Shown here: piece by piece, positions 36,530 through 46,446 of the stretch | Position numbering within the stretch: position 1 is the first letter of the stretch | Layout of the letters: every line of letters begins with the position of its first letter | NCBI RefSeq assembly: GCF_021502585.1 | Contig: NZ_JAKFGM010000001.1 | Coordinates: forward strand, 744,001 to 808,000 | From: Sphingomonas cremea | Lineage (GTDB): Bacteria; Pseudomonadota; Alphaproteobacteria; Sphingomonadales; Sphingomonadaceae | Reading direction: 5' to 3' | DNA: 64,000 nucleotides | Position numbers and translations under genes: made by a program | The notes under the pieces: generated by a model | The model's input: only the letters and a program-made list of their open reading frames with translations | Told to the model about the DNA's origin: nothing | Databases searched by the model: none

Positions 36530-36610
36530 CGTGCGAATTGAACCGATTGCTGGCCATTTTGGAACCTCACCGGTCCGGATGTGTTCAGCGGCAACACGGA
36601 AGGAACGCTG

Positions 36611-36829
36611 ATGCTCGCAGCCCTTGCTACCTTGGCCTTGTTCGGATTTGCCCTGGCGATGCTTGCCGAAATGCTTCGCCGTGACGGGCGGAAAATCCTA
36701 GCAGCGCTCCAGGGACGTTCCTGGATTTCCCAGCCGCAAAGCCCGCGTCCAATGACAGTGCGCTTCAGCCACCGCTATCCGGCTATTCAGCCGTTGCGGG
36801 CACCGCCTTTGCTGCGCGCCGCTGCTTGA
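36611..36829 (+). CDS. Small one-pass membrane protein, probably SOS-inducible
   Basis: A 72-residue protein I cannot assign to a named family, though its layout resembles small conserved hypothetical proteins of sphingomonads. A hydrophobic helix covers about residues 1-20 (MLAALATLALFGFALAMLAE). It is followed by a basic stretch RRDGRK, an ALQGRSW motif and an Arg/Pro-rich tail ending LLRAAA. ATG 36611 has AAGGA five to eight bases upstream; a GTG at 36581 would add ten polar residues. Two LexA-type boxes and a TTGACA precede it. Its end overlaps the convergent pssA end by 47 bases. By analogy only, Caulobacter SidA and DidA are small damage-induced membrane division inhibitors. Confidence 0.65.
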   Translation: MLAALATLALFGFALAMLAEMLRRDGRKILAALQGRSWISQPQSPRPMTVRFSHRYPAIQPLRAPPLLRAAA

Positions 36830-37559
36830 CCCTTGCATAGCCGGCAATGCTGAATGGCAGCAGGGCAAGGTAAAGGACGGAAACCGCCAGCAGCGTCCAC
36901 CAAGGTTCATTCAGCAGCGCTGCACCAAGCAGTGCGACTCCCGCGAGCGCGCTTAATCGCCAGCCGCGACGGATTCGGATCGAAGACCAGGTATAGGTCG
37001 GCACGCTACTGATCATCATCAGGGCAATGAACAACGTCCATGGCAGGACCAGCGCCCAGCTGCGGAAGGCGTCGTTGCCGCTGATCAGCCATAAGTACAT
37101 CGGCACGAAGGTGAGCCCGGCCCCGACCGGCGCCGGCACGCCGGTATTGAATCCGGCCGACTTGTGCGGCTGATCGTCCATATCGATCCGCGCATTGAAT
37201 CGGGCCAGGCGAAGCGCGCAGCAAACTGCCAGCGCAAGCGCGGCTATCCAGCCGAACCGGGGCGCATCCTTCAACGACCAGAGAAAGATAATCAGCGCCG
37301 GGGCTGTGCCGAACGCGATATTGTCCGACAGGCTATCGAGCTCGGCTCCGAACCTGCTCTGCGCCCTTAACAATCGTGCGATGCGGCCATCAAATCCGTC
37401 CAGAACCCCGGCGCCGACAATACAGGCCAACGCCTGTGGCCAATCGCCGGTGATTCCAAACCGGACACCGGTTAGGCCGAAGCATAAGGCCAGCGCGGTT
37501 ATCGCGTTGGGCGCAAATGCCCTGATGGGAAGTCCGTGGCGCTCCGCCTGGGAGGTCAT
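36783..37559 (-). CDS. pssA: CDP-diacylglycerol-serine O-phosphatidyltransferase
   Basis: Makes phosphatidylserine from CDP-diacylglycerol and serine; 258 residues with about seven or eight membrane helices. The CDP-alcohol phosphotransferase signature (D-G-x2-A-R-x8-G-x3-D-x3-D) is visible as [11 protein letters not shown]...[10 protein letters not shown] around residues 57-79. The start overlaps the psd stop by 4 bases, so product and next enzyme are made together. It converges on the small SOS ORF. Confidence 0.95.
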   Translation of the reverse strand: MTSQAERHGLPIRAFAPNAITALALCFGLTGVRFGITGDWPQALACIVGAGVLDGFDGRIARLLRAQSRFGAELDSLSDNIAFGTAPALIIFLWSLKDAPRFGWIAALALAVCCALRLARFNARIDMDDQPHKSAGFNTGVPAPVGAGLTFVPMYLWLISGNDAFRSWALVLPWTLFIALMMISSVPTYTWSSIRIRRGWRLSALAGVALLGAALLNEPWWTLLAVSVLYLALLPFSIAGYARVKQRRAAKAVPATAE

Positions 37560-38287
37560 TGGCTGATGCCGAGACGCTGCGGATCGACGCCGATTTCACC
37601 GATAACGGTCTCTCCGGCGATAGCCCGTTGGCCCAGCAGCACCTGCGAACCCGTGCCGGCGGGCAAATAGACGTCTACCCGGCTGCCGAAACGGATCAGG
37701 CCAATGCGTTCGCCAGCCTCCACCCGATCGCCCTCCTTGACGAACGACAGGATTCGCCGTGCGACTAGGCCGGCGATCTGGGTAAAGCCGATTTTCAACC
37801 CATCCTCGCGCTCGACAAGGAAATGCTGCCGCTCATTGTCCTCGCTGGCCTTGTCGAGGTCGGCGTTCAAGAATTTGCCAGGGACATAGGCGATCCGCCT
37901 CACGGTCCCCGAGATTGGCGATCGATTGATGTGGACGTCGAACACGCTCATGAAAATCGATACGCGAGTATATTCGCCCGCAAGGCCACCCTCGCCCGCC
38001 AGCTCCAGCGGAGCGGTGACGCGGCTGATCATCGTCACCAGACCGTCGGCTGGGGCGACGATCAGCTTGGGATCTGCCGGCGTGGTCCGGATCGGATCGC
38101 GAAAGAAGGCAGCGACCCAGATCGTCAGACCGATCAGCAACCAGCCAAGGAAATGATTGAGCAAGCTGTACGTAGCCAGCGCGGCAAACGCAGCGATCAA
38201 AGTGTATTTTCGCCCCTCCGGGTGAACCGACGGGAAACGCCATTTGACGGTCGTCAGGTGGCTGTTGGGCTTATCGATCTCGGGCAT
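37556..38287 (-). CDS. psd: Phosphatidylserine decarboxylase, short form
   Basis: Pyruvoyl enzyme turning phosphatidylserine into phosphatidylethanolamine; 243 residues from the ATG at 38287 (AGGGAC upstream). The longer frame to 38389 passes through a run of eight C and lacks conservation. It is the short, PSD-A-like type. The self-cleavage Ser is expected in RFGSRVD near the C-terminus. An N-terminal membrane segment ([21 protein letters not shown]) and [13 protein letters not shown] are visible. It is paired with pssA in one unit and divergent from icd. Confidence 0.94.
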   Translation of the reverse strand: MPEIDKPNSHLTTVKWRFPSVHPEGRKYTLIAAFAALATYSLLNHFLGWLLIGLTIWVAAFFRDPIRTTPADPKLIVAPADGLVTMISRVTAPLELAGEGGLAGEYTRVSIFMSVFDVHINRSPISGTVRRIAYVPGKFLNADLDKASEDNERQHFLVEREDGLKIGFTQIAGLVARRILSFVKEGDRVEAGERIGLIRFGSRVDVYLPAGTGSQVLLGQRAIAGETVIGEIGVDPQRLGISQ

Positions 38288-38400
38288 GCCAAGTCCCTTA
38301 GGGGCAAGCCGCCCCCCCCGCAATCGCCCAGAGTTGCCTATCACCGCCTGCTTGCCTAAGGCGCGCCGCGACCCTCCAAATTCCCGCAAGGCAAGAAGAC

Positions 38401-39630
38401 ATGGCCAAGATCAAGGTGAAGAACCCGGTCGTCGAGCTCGACGGCGACGAAATGACTCGCATCATTTGGCAATGGATCCGCGAACGGCTGATCCTGCCCT
38501 ATCTCGATATCGACCTGAAGTATTTCGACTTGGGTATCGAAAAGCGCGACGAGACCGAAGACCGTATTACCGTCGAGGCGGCGGAGGCGATCAGCAAATA
38601 TGGCGTCGGCGTCAAGTGCGCGACAATCACTCCGGACGAGGCACGGGTCGAGGAATTTGGCCTCAAAAAAATGTGGAAGTCGCCTAACGGGACTATTCGC
38701 AATATCCTTGGCGGCGTCGTTTTCCGCGAACCGATCGTCATATCGAACATCCCGCGTCTCATCCCGGGCTGGACCGACCCGATCGTCGTCGGCCGTCATG
38801 CCTTCGGCGACCAATATAAGGCGACCGATTTCAAGGTGCCGGGCAAGGGCAAGCTGACCATCAAATGGGTTGGTGAGAATGGCGAGGAGATCGAGCATGA
38901 GGTGTTCGACTTCCCGTCGGCCGGAGTCGCCATGGGGATGTACAACCTTGACGATTCGATCCGCGATTTCGCGCGGGCCAGCCTGAACTACGGCCTGCAG
39001 CGCAAGTGGCCGGTGTATCTGTCGACCAAGAATACCATCCTCAAGGCCTATGACGGCCGGTTCAAGGATATCTTCCAGGAGGTATTCGATGCCGAGTTCA
39101 AGGCTGCGTTCGATAAGGTCGGCATCGAATATCAGCACCGCCTGATCGACGACATGGTCGCCAGCGCGCTCAAATGGAGCGGCAAGTTCGTCTGGGCCTG
39201 CAAGAATTACGACGGCGACGTCCAGTCGGACCAGGTCGCCCAGGGCTTTGGCTCATTGGGCCTGATGACGTCGGTGCTGATGAGCCCCGATGGAAAGACC
39301 ATCGAGGCAGAGGCAGCTCACGGTACCGTCACTCGCCACTACCGCATGCACCAGCAGGGCAAGGCCACGTCGACCAACCCGATCGCATCGATCTTTGCCT
39401 GGACCGGGGGCCTCAAGTTCCGCGGCAAGTTCGACGACACGCCCGAAGTGGTCCGCTTTGCCGAAACGCTCGAGCGAGTCTGTGTCGAAACGGTCGAGAG
39501 CGGCAAGATGACCAAGGACCTCGCCATCCTCGTCGGCCCCGACCAGGCGTGGATGACCACTGAGCAATTCTTCGAGGCGATCCGCGAGAATCTGGAAGCG
39601 GCAATGGCCGCCGAGGCGGTCGGAGCTTAA
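38401..39630 (+). CDS. icd: NADP-dependent isocitrate dehydrogenase
   Basis: TCA-cycle enzyme forming 2-oxoglutarate and NADPH; 409 residues. It is the dimeric eukaryotic-like subfamily II type: [16 protein letters not shown] at the start, [29 protein letters not shown] with substrate Ser/Asn, and [24 protein letters not shown] with metal Asp residues. The coenzyme region [11 protein letters not shown] predicts NADP use. It stands alone, 114 bases from the divergent psd start. Confidence 0.97.
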   Translation: MAKIKVKNPVVELDGDEMTRIIWQWIRERLILPYLDIDLKYFDLGIEKRDETEDRITVEAAEAISKYGVGVKCATITPDEARVEEFGLKKMWKSPNGTIRNILGGVVFREPIVISNIPRLIPGWTDPIVVGRHAFGDQYKATDFKVPGKGKLTIKWVGENGEEIEHEVFDFPSAGVAMGMYNLDDSIRDFARASLNYGLQRKWPVYLSTKNTILKAYDGRFKDIFQEVFDAEFKAAFDKVGIEYQHRLIDDMVASALKWSGKFVWACKNYDGDVQSDQVAQGFGSLGLMTSVLMSPDGKTIEAEAAHGTVTRHYRMHQQGKATSTNPIASIFAWTGGLKFRGKFDDTPEVVRFAETLERVCVETVESGKMTKDLAILVGPDQAWMTTEQFFEAIRENLEAAMAAEAVGA

Positions 39631-39664
39631 TCGACAGACGCCGCCCGCCGTGCTTGTATGAGGC

Positions 39665-41434
39665 ATGGCGGGCGACACTCAAATTACTCCGGCACTAAGC
39701 GACGCGATCACTATTTTAGGCGCGGCGGGCATCGTCATCCCGACTTTTGCGCGCTTCAAGATTAATCCGGTAATCGGCTTCATCCTGGTAGGTATCGTCG
39801 CCGGACCCTTCGGGCTCGGTGCGCTAACCGGGCGCTACCCCGTGCTGGATTGGGTTTCGATCACCGATCCGGAGGGGATCAGGCCGTTCGCCGAGCTTGG
39901 CATCGTATTATTGCTGTTCTCGATAGGGCTCGAACTCAGCTTCCGCCGCCTGGTGGCCATGCGCAAAATGGTCTTCGGAATCGGCGCGGCAGAGATGATG
40001 TTGACCGCCGCCCTGATCGGTGGAGCGCTAATCGTCGCCAACCTGCCGCCAATCAGCGCGCTGTGGCTTGCACTGGCACTGGCCATGTCTTCGACCGCAC
40101 TGGTGCTGCCGATATCGGGCACGCAAAGTCCGGTGGGACGCGCCGCGCTTGCCATGTTGCTGTTCGAAGATCTGGCGCTCGTACCCATGCTGTTCCTTAT
40201 CGGCGCCGCCGGCGGAGCCGCGACGAGCAGCCTTGGCTGGATCGCTGTCGAAGGATCTGTTGTCATTATCGCAATCTTGCTGGTTGGCCGCTTTGTCCTA
40301 CCCGCCTTGTTTGCCCAGGCCGCACGATCGAAGAAGCCCGAGCTATTCCTGGCCATTTCGCTGCTGGTGGTAATCCTTGCCGCCACCGTGACCCGTTCGG
40401 TCGGCCTTTCGCCAATCCTCGGCGCGCTGGTTGCTGGCCTGGTCATCGCGGAAACCGAATATCGCAACGAAGTCGAAGTGGTCATCGAACCGTTCAAGGG
40501 CCTCGCGCTTGGCGTCTTCCTGATCACGGTTGGAATGCGCATCGATGTAGGTGCCCTCCTGAACGCCTGGCCGGAACTGCTCGGGGCATTGGTGGCGGTT
40601 ATTCTGGTCAAGGCGTTGGTCACCGGAGCTCTACTGAGAATGGTCGGCGCGAGACTCGGGACTGCCGCGGAGACCGGGTTGTTGATGGCCAGCCCGTCCG
40701 AAACCACGCTGATCGTCCTCGGCGCAGCAGGCGCGGTCGGCATCCTCCAGCCAGACGCCGTCGCCTTCTGGTCCGCGGCCACCGCGATTGGCCTAACAAT
40801 TACCCCAATGCTCGCAAGCCTCGGGCGTTTTGCGGCGCGCAGGGTCGATCATACCACCCTGTCCGGAACGGAAATCGGGCCTTCGACGGACAAGACGATC
40901 ATTTTCGGCTTCGGTCGCGTTGGCCGAATGGTTGCCAACATGCTCAATGAGCACGGCCAGCAATATCTGGCGGTCGACAGCGACATCGACGGATTTCTTG
41001 ACGCAAGAAAGTCGGGTTATTCCGTACTTTACGGCGATGTATCGAGACGTGAATTGATCGAGAAGCTGGACCTTGACCAGGCAAAGGCGGTGGTGTTGAC
41101 GATGGATGACCCGGCGCTGACCAAGCGAGTTGCGAAACGGCTGCGCGCGGAACACCCCTCCCTTCCGATCATCGCCCGAGCCCGCGACACCGACCACGCC
41201 GCCGCACTTTACCGCGCCGGGGTAACCGACGCGGTTCCGGAGGCGTTGGAAGCATCGCTGCAGCTATCGGAAGCTGTGCTGGTCGACATCGGCGTCGCGA
41301 TGGGCCCGGTGATCGCCAGCATCCACGAAAAGCGCAGCGAACTGCGAGCCGAGATCATGGACGCAGGGCAACTGGAAGTGGAGCCTAGTTTGGGGCGGCG
41401 ACGAGTGAGGGACTCTACTATTCGACAGGTGTGA
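39665..41434 (+). CDS. CPA2 family monovalent cation:proton antiporter (KefB-like)
   Basis: Predicted K+/H+ antiporter, 589 residues. About twelve membrane helices in the first 400 residues form the Na+/H+ exchanger domain (PVIGFILVGIVAGPFG, LALAMSSTALVLP, LFEDLALVPMLF). A cytosolic TrkA-N/RCK domain begins IIFGFGRVGRMVAN near residue 415, suggesting nucleotide gating. No C-terminal TrkA-C domain is apparent. The last 17 bases overlap the convergent GFA-family gene. The exact ion and thiol-conjugate control are not readable. Confidence 0.9.
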   Translation: MAGDTQITPALSDAITILGAAGIVIPTFARFKINPVIGFILVGIVAGPFGLGALTGRYPVLDWVSITDPEGIRPFAELGIVLLLFSIGLELSFRRLVAMRKMVFGIGAAEMMLTAALIGGALIVANLPPISALWLALALAMSSTALVLPISGTQSPVGRAALAMLLFEDLALVPMLFLIGAAGGAATSSLGWIAVEGSVVIIAILLVGRFVLPALFAQAARSKKPELFLAISLLVVILAATVTRSVGLSPILGALVAGLVIAETEYRNEVEVVIEPFKGLALGVFLITVGMRIDVGALLNAWPELLGALVAVILVKALVTGALLRMVGARLGTAAETGLLMASPSETTLIVLGAAGAVGILQPDAVAFWSAATAIGLTITPMLASLGRFAARRVDHTTLSGTEIGPSTDKTIIFGFGRVGRMVANMLNEHGQQYLAVDSDIDGFLDARKSGYSVLYGDVSRRELIEKLDLDQAKAVVLTMDDPALTKRVAKRLRAEHPSLPIIARARDTDHAAALYRAGVTDAVPEALEASLQLSEAVLVDIGVAMGPVIASIHEKRSELRAEIMDAGQLEVEPSLGRRRVRDSTIRQV

Positions 41435-41855
41435 ACGTCAGGGTTCCCGCGGTATAAGTCCTGTGCGCGGGATTGTCCCCGGGATGGCGCTGGCCGTCGT
41501 AGACCACTACCTCCCGGAAATCGAACGGCGAGATCCCCTCCAGGCATGCAACGTTGACGCCCAGTTGGTCGGGATTCGAGCGGCGCTTGTGGTGGGTGTA
41601 AATTCCGCAATTCCGGCAGAAATGATGCTCGGCGGTGCGGGTGTTGAAGCGGTAGGTCGCGAGCTGCTCCGCGCCCTCCAGGATCGTGAAATTATCGTCC
41701 GTCGACGTCACCGCGATTGCGCCGCGCATCCGGCAGATGCTGCACGTGCATCGCCGAGCGGACGCGAAACCGAGAGGCAGGCGTGCGGTGAACTTGACTG
41801 CGCCGCAGTGGCATAAGCCGTTGAGGGTGACTGGTTCCGACGACTTCAGATCCAT
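41418..41855 (-). CDS. GFA family glutathione-dependent formaldehyde-activating-like protein
   Basis: A 145-residue zinc protein of the Gfa-like (CENP-V) fold. Cys motifs are LCHCGAVKF near residue 15, CTCSICRMRG near 38, and HHFCRNCGIYTHHKRR near 80, forming structural and catalytic zinc sites. Most members have no proven activity on S-hydroxymethylglutathione, so the name is by family. Its ATG shares one base with the alaS stop, so it is likely co-transcribed with alaS. Confidence 0.9.
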   Translation of the reverse strand: MDLKSSEPVTLNGLCHCGAVKFTARLPLGFASARRCTCSICRMRGAIAVTSTDDNFTILEGAEQLATYRFNTRTAEHHFCRNCGIYTHHKRRSNPDQLGVNVACLEGISPFDFREVVVYDGQRHPGDNPAHRTYTAGTLTFTPVE

Positions 41856-44512
41856 CAGGCCGCGACCTTCTCCAGCGCCTCGCGGACGGCCTGCAGCGCT
41901 TCCTTGGCCTTAGATCCGTCAGGCCCGCCGCCTTGCGCCATGTCGGGGCGGCCACCGCCGCCCTGCCCGCCCATCGCCTCGACCGCGGCCTTGACCAGTT
42001 CGACCGCCGAAACATGACCTACAAGGTCATCGGTAACCCCGACCGCCACGCTGCCACGGCCTTCGTTAACTGCAACCAGCACGGCGACACCGCTACCCAA
42101 GCGTTGTTTCAGCCCGTCGATTTCGCCCCTGAGGCCCTTGGGGTCGAGCCCATCGACCACCTGGCCGAGGAAGGCGCGACCACCAACCTGCTCCGGACCG
42201 GCAGCTTCGGACTTCGAACCGCCACCCATAGCCAGCGCCTTTTTGGCGTCGGCCAGCTCGCGCTCCAGCTTGCGGGCATTATCGACCAGCGCGGCGACAC
42301 GGGCCGGAACTTCGTCTGGCGACGCCTTCAGGGCCGAAGCGGCCTCACGCAGTTTCTCGTCGCGGGCATTGAGCCATAGCCGCGCGCCTTCTCCGGTCAA
42401 CGCTTCAATTCGGCGCACCCCTGACGAAACCGCGCTCTCGGAAATAATCTTGAAAATGGCGATGTCGCCGGTGGCGGCGACGTGAGTCCCGCCGCACAGC
42501 TCGACGGAATAATAGCGGCTGTCATCCTCGCGTCCCATGCTGAGCACGCGGACCTCGTCGCCATATTTCTCCCCGAACAGGGCAAGCGCGCCTGAATTGA
42601 CCGCCTCATCCGGCGTCATCAGCCGGGTCAGGACCGGCTCATTGGCGCGGATCTCGGCGTTCACATCGGCTTCGATCAGGGCGATTTCGTCGGGCGTCAG
42701 CGCTTTGGGATGTGAGAAATCGAACCGGAAGCGGTCGGGCGCTACCAAGCTGCCCTTCTGGGTGACGTGCCCGCCAAGGCGATTGCGCAGGGCAGCGTGG
42801 AGCAGGTGGGTCGCGCTGTGATTGGCGCGGGTCGCGGCCCGGCGCTCGACATCGACCTGCTGCTGCAGCACGTCACCGACATTGACCGCGCCCTTAATCA
42901 CCCTGGTCTTGAGGGCGTGCAGCTTGCCCAGGGGTTTCAATGTGTCCTCAACGTTCCCCTGGAAACCAATGATCGAACTTAATTTTCCGGCATCGCCTAC
43001 CTGGCCGCCGCTTTCGCCGTAGAAGGGCGTCTGGTTGAGGATGATGGTGACGGTTTCGCCCTGCTTGGCTTCCTCGACGCGGGTGCCCTCCTTGACCAGG
43101 GCGAGCACTACGCCCTCGCCCTCATGGCCCGAATAGCCGGTGAACTCGGTCGGCCCGACCTCTTCGGCAATGTCGTACCACAGCTCGTCCGAGGCCTTCT
43201 CGCCCGAGCCTTTCCAGGCAGCCCGGGCAGCGGCTTTCTGCTCGGCCATGGCGGCATCGAAGCCGGCACGATCAACGCCTAGGCCGCGGGCACGAAGCGC
43301 ATCCTCGGTCAGGTCGTACGGGAATCCGTAGGTGTCGTAGAGCTTAAAGGCGGTTTCGCCGGGCAAGGTACCACCCTCGGGCATCTCGCCGGTCGCTTCG
43401 TCGAGCAATTTGAGGCCGTTGGCGAGCGTCTGGCGGAAGCGGGTTTCTTCCTGCAGCAGCGTCGCCTCGATCAACGGCTGGGCACGGACCAGGTCGGGAT
43501 AGGCGGCACCCATCTCAGCGACCAGCTCGGGTACCAAGCGGTACATCAAAGGATCCTTGGCGCCGAGCAGGTGCGCGTGGCGCATTGCACGTCGCATTAT
43601 GCGGCGAAGGACATAGCCCCTGCCCTCGTTCGCCGGCAGCACGCCGTCAGCGACCAAGAAACCGCTGGCCCGCAAGTGATCGGCGATTACTCGATGGCTT
43701 GCCTGCTGCTCTCCCACGGCTTTGGTCCGCGTCAGCTCCTCCGACGCCGCGATCAGGGCCTTGAAGGTGTCGGTGTCATAATTGTCGTGTACGCCCTGCA
43801 TGACCGCAGCAACGCGCTCGAGGCCCATGCCGGTGTCGATGCTCTTCTTGGGCAGCTCGGAGACGATCTCTCCCGCGGCCTGCTCGAACTGCATGAACAC
43901 GAGGTTCCAGATCTCGACAAACCGATCGCCGTGTTCGTCGGGTGATCCGGGCGGGCCGCCGAAGATATGATCGCCATGGTCATAAAAGATTTCGGAACAT
44001 GGGCCGCACGGTCCGTCGTCGCCCATTGCCCAGAAATTATCTTTTGTGGGGATGCGGATGATGCGGCTGTCAGGCAGGCCGGAGATCTTCTGCCACAGGC
44101 CGAACGCCTCGTCGTCAGTGTGATAGACGGTGACCGTCAGCTTGTCGGCGGGAAGCTCCCAGTCGCGTGTAAGCAGGGTCCAGGCATGGTGGATCGCCTG
44201 CTCCTTGAAATAATCCCCAAACGAGAAATTCCCCAGCATTTCGAAGAAAGTATGGTGTCGCGCCGTGTAGCCCACATTATCCAGGTCGTTGTGCTTGCCC
44301 CCGGCGCGGACGCATTTCTGGCTACTTGCGGCGGTAACATAGGGTCGTGTTTCCAAGCCGGTGAAGACATTTTTGAACGGCACCATGCCGGCGTTGACGA
44401 ACATCAAGGTCGGGTCGTTGTGCGGTACCAGAGGCGCGGACGGCACTCGCGCGTGTCCCTCCTTCTCGAAATAGTCGAGGAAGCCGCGGCGAATGTCGTT
44501 CGTCGATGTCAT
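41855..44512 (-). CDS. alaS: Alanyl-tRNA synthetase
   Basis: Class II synthetase charging tRNA-Ala, 885 residues from the ATG at 44512, where the conserved N-terminus [19 protein letters not shown] begins. The catalytic core has [15 protein letters not shown] and [11 protein letters not shown]. The editing domain has [13 protein letters not shown] and the CGGTH zinc motif, and the C-Ala part carries a Gly-rich [15 protein letters not shown] segment. A longer TTG start at 44548 is not supported. GFA gene follows. Confidence 0.97.
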   Translation of the reverse strand: MTSTNDIRRGFLDYFEKEGHARVPSAPLVPHNDPTLMFVNAGMVPFKNVFTGLETRPYVTAASSQKCVRAGGKHNDLDNVGYTARHHTFFEMLGNFSFGDYFKEQAIHHAWTLLTRDWELPADKLTVTVYHTDDEAFGLWQKISGLPDSRIIRIPTKDNFWAMGDDGPCGPCSEIFYDHGDHIFGGPPGSPDEHGDRFVEIWNLVFMQFEQAAGEIVSELPKKSIDTGMGLERVAAVMQGVHDNYDTDTFKALIAASEELTRTKAVGEQQASHRVIADHLRASGFLVADGVLPANEGRGYVLRRIMRRAMRHAHLLGAKDPLMYRLVPELVAEMGAAYPDLVRAQPLIEATLLQEETRFRQTLANGLKLLDEATGEMPEGGTLPGETAFKLYDTYGFPYDLTEDALRARGLGVDRAGFDAAMAEQKAAARAAWKGSGEKASDELWYDIAEEVGPTEFTGYSGHEGEGVVLALVKEGTRVEEAKQGETVTIILNQTPFYGESGGQVGDAGKLSSIIGFQGNVEDTLKPLGKLHALKTRVIKGAVNVGDVLQQQVDVERRAATRANHSATHLLHAALRNRLGGHVTQKGSLVAPDRFRFDFSHPKALTPDEIALIEADVNAEIRANEPVLTRLMTPDEAVNSGALALFGEKYGDEVRVLSMGREDDSRYYSVELCGGTHVAATGDIAIFKIISESAVSSGVRRIEALTGEGARLWLNARDEKLREAASALKASPDEVPARVAALVDNARKLERELADAKKALAMGGGSKSEAAGPEQVGGRAFLGQVVDGLDPKGLRGEIDGLKQRLGSGVAVLVAVNEGRGSVAVGVTDDLVGHVSAVELVKAAVEAMGGQGGGGRPDMAQGGGPDGSKAKEALQAVREALEKVAA

Positions 44513-44557
44513 GGAATGGCAGATACGTTCCTTGCTGCAATGCGGCAAGACGTGGCG

Positions 44558-45409
44558 TCACCGCGACGGAGGTGGATCCCAATCGCCTGAGAGGCACGCT
44601 TCGATGCCGAAGCGAGGGCGGAAGCCGAGTTCGTGTTCGGCCAAGCTGGCGTCGTAAATGCGGTCAATCGACCGCGGAGGCGTCCAGCCTTTCACCGCCA
44701 TCCTGTCGATTAAGCCGGGGCAGCGCCGCTCGATCGCCGTCGGCGCTGAATGAAGTAGTTCCTCCGCATCCTCGCGATGGAAGGGCGTCGCCGCGCTAAT
44801 TACATAAGTCGCGGGAGGTCCTTTGCGATCCAATGCCAGGGCATGAGCCTCGGCCACGTCGCGACGGTCGACGCCACGATAAAGGCGATAGGTGGCCATC
44901 AGTTCCGCTGGCTCCGGAAAGCAGCGCGACATGCGCAGGCTGGTGCAAGTCAGCGAGCTTCCCGCCGACGCTACCAGCTCCTCTGCTTCCAACTTGGTCT
45001 CGTCATAAATGTCGCGCGGACGGGGGGCGACTTGCTCATCAATCCACGCTGCTCGATCGTTCGGCTCCAGCGCGTTGCCGTAGATCGAGGTCGTGCTGGT
45101 GAAGACGAAGGCCTTTGCCCCCGCGCTAATCCCAAAGTCGATAAGCCGTTCGGTCCCCTCGACGTTGGCCAGGCGAAATTCTTCATCGCTCCGGTGCCCG
45201 ACGTGCGGCGCATGAAGCGCGGCGACGTGGACGATGGCATCGAGTGCACCGATTCGCCGGCCCCATTCGGCCGCATCGGTGCAATTTGCCACGATGTCGA
45301 CTTGCGAGGCAGCACGAAGATCGACTCCCACTACAGCATGCTCGCCGGCCAACCGATCGACAATGGCGCTGCCAATGAGCCCGGCGGCACCGGTGACGAC
45401 TATTCTCAT
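44558..45409 (-). CDS. NAD-dependent epimerase/dehydratase (extended SDR)
   Basis: Nucleotide-sugar-type short-chain dehydrogenase, 283 residues from the ATG at 45409, behind an excellent AGGGAGGG site. The NAD-binding motif is GAAGLIGSAI. The catalytic Ser/Thr lies in FTSTTSIYG and the YxxxK pair in YDETK near residue 138. It is just upstream of alaS and divergent from mtgA. Substrate cannot be determined; no sugar-biosynthesis genes are adjacent. Confidence 0.87.
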   Translation of the reverse strand: MRIVVTGAAGLIGSAIVDRLAGEHAVVGVDLRAASQVDIVANCTDAAEWGRRIGALDAIVHVAALHAPHVGHRSDEEFRLANVEGTERLIDFGISAGAKAFVFTSTTSIYGNALEPNDRAAWIDEQVAPRPRDIYDETKLEAEELVASAGSSLTCTSLRMSRCFPEPAELMATYRLYRGVDRRDVAEAHALALDRKGPPATYVISAATPFHREDAEELLHSAPTAIERRCPGLIDRMAVKGWTPPRSIDRIYDASLAEHELGFRPRFGIEACLSGDWDPPPSR

Positions 45410-45462
45410 TTTCCCTCCCTGGCCGCGATTGTCAGCCCGGACATCGCCGATTAGCAAGGCGC

Positions 45463-46437
45463 ATGGCCAAGCGACCCAAAAGCAGCATCCCGACCTACAA
45501 GCGCCGGCGCAAGGGGCGCGGCTTTTGGGGATGGCTAGTTCGCATGTTCTTGGGCCTGTTTCTGTTCAGCATCCTTTGGGTTTTGCTTTACAGGTTCGTT
45601 CCGCCGCCGATCACTGCAACGATGCTTGGCGACTTCTTCGCCGGACGCGGGGTCGAGAAGGACTGGATGAGCCTCGACGAGATGGATCGCGACATGGTCC
45701 GGGCGGCGATCGGCGCAGAGGACAGCAAATTTTGCCAGCATAACGGGTTCGATTTCGAAGCGATCGAAGATGCGATGAAGCGCAATGCCTCGGGCGGGCG
45801 CATTCGCGGCGGATCAACCATCAGCCAGCAGACCGCAAAGAATGCCTTCCTGTGGCAGGGCGGCGGCTATCCGCGGAAAGCCGCAGAGGCCTATTTCACC
45901 TTCTTGATCGAGCACCTTTGGGGCAAGCGGCGGATCATGGAGGTCTATCTCAATATCGCCGAAACCGGCATCGGCACCTATGGCGCAAATGCGGGGTCCG
46001 AGCGCTATTTCGGCCATGACGCCAGTGCCATGTCGGCGACGGAAGCGGCACGGATCGCGGCGATATTGCCGTTGCCGAAGAAGCGCGGCGCAATTGCTCC
46101 AAAGGGCTTCACCCGCCGCTACGGCAATACCATCGCGGCACGCATCGGCCAGGTCCGCCGTGACGGGCTCGACGCCTGCGTCTATGCCAGCTCCACTGCT
46201 CCGAAGGAAAAAGCCCCGCCGCCGAGTAAGGCACCGCGTGAACTGCCTGGCGAGGAATATGAGACTGCGACTCCGCCCCCACCCGAAGCGTCGGTGGACA
46301 CGACCCCGGTGGAAGAACCACCGGAGACCGTAGCGCCCACTACAAATGATTTGGTCGGGACTGAGCCTCAACCGGTCGAGGAGATGCCACAGAAGGAGCC
46401 GCCACCGGAAGGCACGCCGCCGGCCCCGCCAAGCTAA
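45463..46437 (+). CDS. mtgA: Monofunctional peptidoglycan glycosyltransferase with long Pro/Glu-rich tail
   Basis: Membrane-anchored GT51 enzyme polymerising lipid II into glycan; 324 residues. A basic N-terminus and one membrane helix (about residues 24-46) precede the catalytic domain. Its motifs are GAEDSKFCQHNGFD with the catalytic Glu, RGGSTISQQTAKN and KRRIMEVYLN. The domain ends near residue 245 and is followed by about 75 residues rich in Pro, Glu and Thr, absent from E. coli MtgA and probably disordered in the periplasm. Stop lies 9 bases from the convergent dnaE stop. Confidence 0.93.
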   Translation: MAKRPKSSIPTYKRRRKGRGFWGWLVRMFLGLFLFSILWVLLYRFVPPPITATMLGDFFAGRGVEKDWMSLDEMDRDMVRAAIGAEDSKFCQHNGFDFEAIEDAMKRNASGGRIRGGSTISQQTAKNAFLWQGGGYPRKAAEAYFTFLIEHLWGKRRIMEVYLNIAETGIGTYGANAGSERYFGHDASAMSATEAARIAAILPLPKKRGAIAPKGFTRRYGNTIAARIGQVRRDGLDACVYASSTAPKEKAPPPSKAPRELPGEEYETATPPPPEASVDTTPVEEPPETVAPTTNDLVGTEPQPVEEMPQKEPPPEGTPPAPPS

Positions 46438-46446
46438 CAGTAGACG

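Noticed and set aside
38288-38389. Longer N-terminus of phosphatidylserine decarboxylase through an eight-C run, possible phase variation
   Set aside because: The extension is basic, unconserved and precedes a good ATG with a ribosome site at 38287; the C-run is outside the likely coding region.
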